A DNA stretch of 64,000 nt from an uncultured Eubacteriales bacterium (GTDB taxonomy: Bacteria; Bacillota; Clostridia; Lachnospirales; Lachnospiraceae), in contig OMXJ01000001.1 of NCBI GenBank assembly GCA_900315015.1, positions 164,773-228,772 on the forward strand, written 5' to 3'. The position numbers and the translations under genes are program-made. Below, one piece after another: positions 60,373-64,000 of the stretch. The first letter of the stretch is position 1, and each line of letters begins with the position of its first letter. The notes below the pieces were generated by a model that did not search any database, was not told the origin of the DNA, and saw only the letters and a list, made by a program, of their open reading frames with translations.

Positions 60373-62421
60373 ATGAAGAGAAAAGAATATACAAAGATGT
60401 CTGAAACTGAAATCAAAGGAAAATTGGTTGAAATCCTAGCTGATACTAAATCATTCATTAAAATAGAATCATCAAAACTGCAGAGTTTAGCAAAAAAGCT
60501 TGGTTTTGAAATATCCACTAAAACTAGAAAATTTGAAATTTGTGAAATGCTAGTAGGAAAGCTTAATCTGCAAACTCTAGAAACTTATGAAAAAGAGATT
60601 ATTGAATTTGGTATAAGCTTAAAGGAGCTTCCAAATCTTTTTGGAGTCTCAGCAAATACCATGAAATCAGCGCTAGAAAGATATGATATAAATCCTGATG
60701 CAGTTTATGAGAGTAGAATCTCAGGAAAAAAATATACCTGTTATGCTTACAAGAGCAAAAAAGTGATGAAAATCTCAAAGGCTCTTGAGATGGAAGAAAA
60801 AGAGCATATTTTTATAGCTGAAAAGCAAAAGGAAAAAAATATAATTGTGAAAAAATCAATTACTAAATGTATTCCAAAGGTCATAGAAAATCTTTACCCG
60901 GAAGCAAGAAAGCTTAAGAGGAAATTCATTCTTCATATCGGACCAACTAATTCGGGAAAGACATATGAGGCAATCTCTGATATGGTGAAAATCGGAAGTG
61001 GTATATATCTTGGCCCATTAAGACTGCTTGCCTTTGAACGATTTGAGGCATTTAAAGATATGGGGCTTAAGTGTAATTTAGTAACAGGAGAAGAAAAAAT
61101 ACTTATAGATGATGCAAAATTTCAAGCTTCGACAATTGAGATGCTTGATACTAGTATTCATTATTCCTGCGCAGTTATAGATGAAGCTCAGATGATCGGG
61201 GATGAATATAGAGGCGGAAAATGGACAAATGCAATATTAGGTTTAAAAGCAGATAAAATACATATTTGCGCATCGCCAGAAGCGGAAGATCTCTTGATTA
61301 AGCTTATCGAGAAATGCGGCGATGAATTTGAAGTGAAGTATCATGATAGACTTTGTCCACTTGAATATGATAATCAGCCATTTATATTCCCTGATTCAGC
61401 AAAAAAAGGAGATGCATTAATAGCTTTTTCAAGAAGAAATGTACATGCAATTGCTGCAGAATTGCAGAAGAGAGGCATAAAATGCAGTGTAATATATGGA
61501 GCATTGCCGTATGATGTACGTCATGAAGAAGCAAGAAAGTTTACTTCAGGGGAAAACGAAGTACTAGTTGCTACAGATGCAATAGGAATGGGATTGAATC
61601 TTCCAATTAAACGTGTGATTTTGATGGAGGCATCTAAATTTGATGGAACTGAAATTAGAAAGTTAAATCCAAGCGAAATTAAGCAAATTGTTGGAAGAGC
61701 AGGTCGAGCAGGGATATACGATATTGGCTTTTATGGAATAGATAATGAAATAGGTTCAAAGGCTAAAAAAATTAAGAAAGCAGTTGATAAACAATCAAAT
61801 GTAATAGAAAAAGCAAGAATTGATTTTCCGCAAAATCTTATTGATGTAGATGAAAAACTATCTGTGCTCATAAAAAAATGGGAAAAAAAGAAAATATCAG
61901 AGGAATATGAGAAAAGCTCTACGGAAAGACTCTATAAATTAGCAGATCTTGCGGAAAAAATTACAGAAGATAAAAAAACAATATACGAAGCTATTACCAT
62001 TCCTTTTGATGAAAAAGATAGGGAATTTATAAATAGATGGGAAGAGGTATTAATAGATTATTGCAAGGGAAGAAATGTTTCTTTTTATTGTACTACAATC
62101 TTAAATCATATTAATAATGAAAATGAATTAGAGATAGCTGAAAGGAGGTATAAAGCATTAGATCTTGAATACCAGCTGTGTTCGCGTTTTGGTGATGAAA
62201 AATCATTGAAAGAAATAATGCATAGCAAAAATATAATCTCAAAGGCGATTAGCATTTATCTCGCAAATTGCAAGTTTAAAGAGAGAAAATGCTCTAATTG
62301 CGGGAAGAAAATTATGTGGAATAGCAGATATAAATATTGTAATGGATGCTGGGAAGAGATGCATAGCAATTATTATGATATTAATCGAATTATGGGATTT
62401 CCAAAAAGTGAAAGCAGATAG
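60373..62421 (+). CDS. Suv3-like DExH-box RNA helicase
   Basis: A 682-residue helicase of superfamily 2, closest to the mitochondrial Suv3 group. After an N-terminal helical region of about 185 residues come motif I (HIGPTNSGKTYEAISDM, about 191-207), motif Ia (YLGPLRLLAFERFE), motif II (VIDEAQMIGD, about 267), motif V (VLVATDAIGMGLNLPIKRVI) and motif VI (IKQIVGRAGRAG). Near the C-terminus there is a zinc ribbon (CSNCGKKIMW, CNGCWEEM). In mitochondria Suv3 feeds RNA to a 3'-5' exonuclease; here a role in RNA turnover is inferred. A TATAAT with a TGG extension at 60266-60271 may drive it. Confidence 0.85.
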   Translation: MKRKEYTKMSETEIKGKLVEILADTKSFIKIESSKLQSLAKKLGFEISTKTRKFEICEMLVGKLNLQTLETYEKEIIEFGISLKELPNLFGVSANTMKSALERYDINPDAVYESRISGKKYTCYAYKSKKVMKISKALEMEEKEHIFIAEKQKEKNIIVKKSITKCIPKVIENLYPEARKLKRKFILHIGPTNSGKTYEAISDMVKIGSGIYLGPLRLLAFERFEAFKDMGLKCNLVTGEEKILIDDAKFQASTIEMLDTSIHYSCAVIDEAQMIGDEYRGGKWTNAILGLKADKIHICASPEAEDLLIKLIEKCGDEFEVKYHDRLCPLEYDNQPFIFPDSAKKGDALIAFSRRNVHAIAAELQKRGIKCSVIYGALPYDVRHEEARKFTSGENEVLVATDAIGMGLNLPIKRVILMEASKFDGTEIRKLNPSEIKQIVGRAGRAGIYDIGFYGIDNEIGSKAKKIKKAVDKQSNVIEKARIDFPQNLIDVDEKLSVLIKKWEKKKISEEYEKSSTERLYKLADLAEKITEDKKTIYEAITIPFDEKDREFINRWEEVLIDYCKGRNVSFYCTTILNHINNENELEIAERRYKALDLEYQLCSRFGDEKSLKEIMHSKNIISKAISIYLANCKFKERKCSNCGKKIMWNSRYKYCNGCWEEMHSNYYDINRIMGFPKSESR

Positions 62422-62457
62422 TTTTTATAGAATTAAAAAAAAGGAGGAGTTAAGAAA

Positions 62458-62691
62458 ATGATATTGTATCATATTGCAGATCTTCACATCGGAAAGAGCA
62501 TATACGGAAGATCAATGCTTGAAGATCAGAGGGATTGGGTTGAAAAGTTTTTGGCAAGGTGCGATGAAAAGCGCCCGGATGCGGTTTTAATAGCAGGAGA
62601 CGTTTATGATAGGTCAAATCCATCAGGAGAGGCCATGGAGCTTGTGGGAAATTTTCTGTCTGAGCTAGATGACCGCGACATACCAGTATAA
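62458..62691 (+). pseudogene. sbcD: 5' fragment of sbcD (nuclease subunit)
   Basis: The first 77 residues of SbcD, the Mre11-type nuclease of the SbcCD complex. ILYHIADLHIGKSIYGRSM carries the first metal motif (DLHIG), and VLIAGDVYDRSNPSGEA the second (GDVYDR). The protein normally has about 380 residues and continues with GNHD and further metal motifs; here it stops at DIPV and accessory DNA follows. It has a good ribosome binding site (AAGGAGGAG) but cannot be active, so it marks a junction. Confidence 0.8.
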
Positions 62692-62720
62692 GTCTTAAAA
62701 AATATATTATATTATATTAA

Positions 62721-62748
62721 TTGACAAACACTAATTAAGGTGTATAAT
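62721..62748 (+). promoter_or_regulatory. Consensus promoter of the nucleotidyltransferase gene
   Basis: TTGACA (62721-62726), a 16-bp spacer, and TATAAT (62743-62748). Both hexamers are perfect. Confidence 0.85.
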
Positions 62749-62806
62749 GTAACGATTTAATGCTCGAGAATTAAATGGTGGCCTGGGACAAGAAAGGAAT
62801 CAGTTT

Positions 62807-63592
62807 ATGTACAAATACTTATTAAAAAAAGAGGTAAAAAAGTATCGTACCCCCTTCACAAAGATAATTCTTGAAGCACATCAGGAAATAATAAAAAAAA
62901 TTAAAATCAAAGCCATGATTTATTCCGTTGGCAGTGCTGGGAATGGTCTTGTTACAATGGATAGCTCTGGAAAATTTGATTATGACTATAATGTAGAAAT
63001 AATTAAAATACCCGAAAGGTATAAGAATAATTTGAAAGGGCTTAAGGAAGAATTAATAGGTGTATTTGATAAGTATTTTACTAAAGCTGGTTTTGATCAC
63101 AGACGTGATTCTACAGCTGCAATAAGATACAGGAAAGAGAATTATCCAGCATCTATTGATATTGGTATAGTCACTAAAATTAAAGGAAACTATAACAGGT
63201 TGGTTCGTAAGAATGGAGTCTATATATGGAATGAGATACCAAACTCAGGAAATGTATTAGAAAAATCGAAGATAATTCGAAAATCAAATCATTGGAAAGA
63301 TTTAAAAGAGGTATATCTTAGTAAAAAGAATGCATACGAAAAGGAAAATGAGGAAGAAAATCACCCATCCTTTATTGTATTCAATGAAGCTGTAAATCAG
63401 GTCTATTACAAAAATATAGATAAAGGAGGGAAAGCTATGGCTAAGGTATCAGGGAATACTCATACACAGGCACAGATGAATCACCATGCAAATCAGTCTA
63501 ACCCTAATAATACAGCTCATCAGGCAGCAAATAATAACCATGCTAACCAGTGTAACCCTAACAATAGTGCATACAAGGGAAGCAAAAAGTGA
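62807..63592 (+). CDS. Nucleotidyltransferase-like protein fused to a HANQ/NPNN repeat tail
   Basis: A 261-residue protein. The first 205 or so residues look like a minimal nucleotidyltransferase fold: SVGSAGNGLVTMDS (Gly-Ser motif), FDYDYNVEIIKI (metal carboxylates) and ASIDIGIVTKI (third Asp). The target is unknown. The last 51 residues are of another type, with two HANQ(S/C)NPNN(T/S)A units. The boundary codes for KGGKA within AAAGGAGGG, a perfect Shine-Dalgarno, followed by ATG 63437. So the tail is probably also made as a separate protein, and the two genes may have fused by losing a stop codon. It has a consensus promoter. Confidence 0.65.
   Translation: MYKYLLKKEVKKYRTPFTKIILEAHQEIIKKIKIKAMIYSVGSAGNGLVTMDSSGKFDYDYNVEIIKIPERYKNNLKGLKEELIGVFDKYFTKAGFDHRRDSTAAIRYRKENYPASIDIGIVTKIKGNYNRLVRKNGVYIWNEIPNSGNVLEKSKIIRKSNHWKDLKEVYLSKKNAYEKENEEENHPSFIVFNEAVNQVYYKNIDKGGKAMAKVSGNTHTQAQMNHHANQSNPNNTAHQAANNNHANQCNPNNSAYKGSKK
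63437..63592 (+). CDS. Small HANQ/NPNN-repeat protein (internal in-frame start)
   Basis: A 51-residue hydrophilic protein rich in Asn, His and Gln, with HANQSNPNNTAH and HANQCNPNNSAY repeats and a basic end. It is in the same frame as the upstream nucleotidyltransferase, but has its own AAAGGAGGG 6 nt before ATG 63437. I recall similar short proteins as separate ORFs in Firmicutes, without known function. A terminator follows 22 bp after its stop. Confidence 0.5.
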   Translation: MAKVSGNTHTQAQMNHHANQSNPNNTAHQAANNNHANQCNPNNSAYKGSKK

Positions 63593-63614
63593 TTAACTAA
63601 ATAAATACGCGCGG

Positions 63615-63650
63615 ACACCCATCAGGCTTATAAGCTTGATGGGTGTTTTT
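63615..63650 (+). terminator. Intrinsic terminator
   Basis: ACACCCATCA (63615-63624) pairs with TGATGGGTGT (63637-63646), extended by a near-perfect inner stem, followed by a T-rich tail. Confidence 0.9.
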
Positions 63651-63696
63651 ATTTTTGAACCCTAAAGTCGTTAAATGTGTACTCAAATCAGCACTC

Positions 63697-64000
63697 CTAA
63701 TATAAGCCTATTTTTTCAAGATAGAGCGCATCACAAGAGGTCACTTCTGTATTCCATCTACGGCTACGTAGCTTGGTCGATATCTCTACCTGCTCGACTG
63801 TATCAAACCACTGCAGCTGTAGATATAAGGGCGTATTATTGACCCAGGTTCTAAGCTTTTTGGTGGTCTTGAGAGCTTCGCTCTTTAGGCTTCCACCATT
63901 GATTTCACTGTCAAGAACCGCCTTGAGTTTGCGAATCTCTTCACTGAAATACTCGTAGTAGCACAGTGAGATGAACTGTACAAACATACGGCCTCTCAGA
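63697..64000 (-). mobile_element. Transposase C-terminal part (IS4/IS1634-like), runs off the window
   Basis: The minus-strand frame is open to the window edge (LRGRM before FVQFISLCYYEYF), so the Met at 63987 is internal. The GRMFVQFISLCYYEYF segment followed by IRKLKAVLDSEINGGSLKSE resembles the C-terminal end of IS1634/IS4-type DDE transposases (recalled). The catalytic core lies outside. It ends about 50 bp from the nucleotidyltransferase terminator, and the element's end should lie near there. Confidence 0.65.

Overview
The window looks like a chromosomal segment of an anaerobic Gram-positive Firmicute, most likely a Lachnospiraceae or close Clostridia relative. The grounds are low G+C, strong AGGAGG-type ribosome binding sites, near-consensus sigma-A promoters, an LPxTG surface protein, and typical Clostridia families (CmpB-like permease, UPF0340, YczE, PepC, PepT). 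No rRNA, tRNA or CRISPR array was seen. Almost all genes are on the + strand; mgtE and a transposase fragment are on the minus strand.

Region by region. 1-9468: the end of an Ldh_2-type dehydrogenase, a SulP anion transporter coupled to an anchored conserved hypothetical, a small membrane protein, an aldo/keto reductase, a gene remnant, a GMP synthase with no glutaminase domain, and a hybrid sensor kinase. 9803-14005: a polyamine-linked membrane cluster made of a double zinc-finger protein, an AdoMet-decarboxylase-like protein, a DUF4178 protein, a DUF350 protein and a membrane-bound spermidine-synthase-like enzyme. It contains an unidentified structured RNA candidate of about 260 nt. 14182-18930: a large membrane protein, a second hybrid kinase ending in an Hpt domain, and a small acidic protein.

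19078-30306 is visibly more AT-rich and looks like an island. In order it encodes a GrpE-like protein, an Hsp70 with a short C-terminus, a small membrane protein, a J-like membrane protein without HPD, an HTH protein, an FHA protein, two paralogous membrane Ser/Thr kinases, a further membrane protein and a lipoprotein. A 15-bp direct repeat, half of the upstream gene's terminator, lies at both edges. I read this as a chaperone-plus-phosphosignalling system and as the best candidate for undescribed biology in the window.

30454-46373: YczE-type protein, GH27 and GH31 glycosidases, MATE exporter, PepT, CmpB-like protein, PepC, a small anchored protein, FliB-type methylase, RsmJ, DinB and a secreted S8 protease. 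46472-49298: a HAD phosphatase, then a DUF4143 ATPase bounded by direct-repeat terminators, with a 33-bp tandem repeat before it and a SPASM-domain remnant after it. 49421-54999: UPF0340, then a histidine kinase and response regulator next to a three-gene ABC exporter with a paired TGACC/GGTCA operator candidate. 55195-60372: a sortase-anchored adhesin with a Thr-rich stalk, then convergent mgtE with a long leader. 60373-64000: a Suv3-like helicase, a truncated sbcD, a nucleotidyltransferase fused in frame to a HANQ/NPNN repeat protein, and a transposase fragment.

A recurring oddity is short tandem repeats of 11-38 bp in the spacers just after stop codons or before start codons. All family assignments come from reading motifs by eye; no database search was run.
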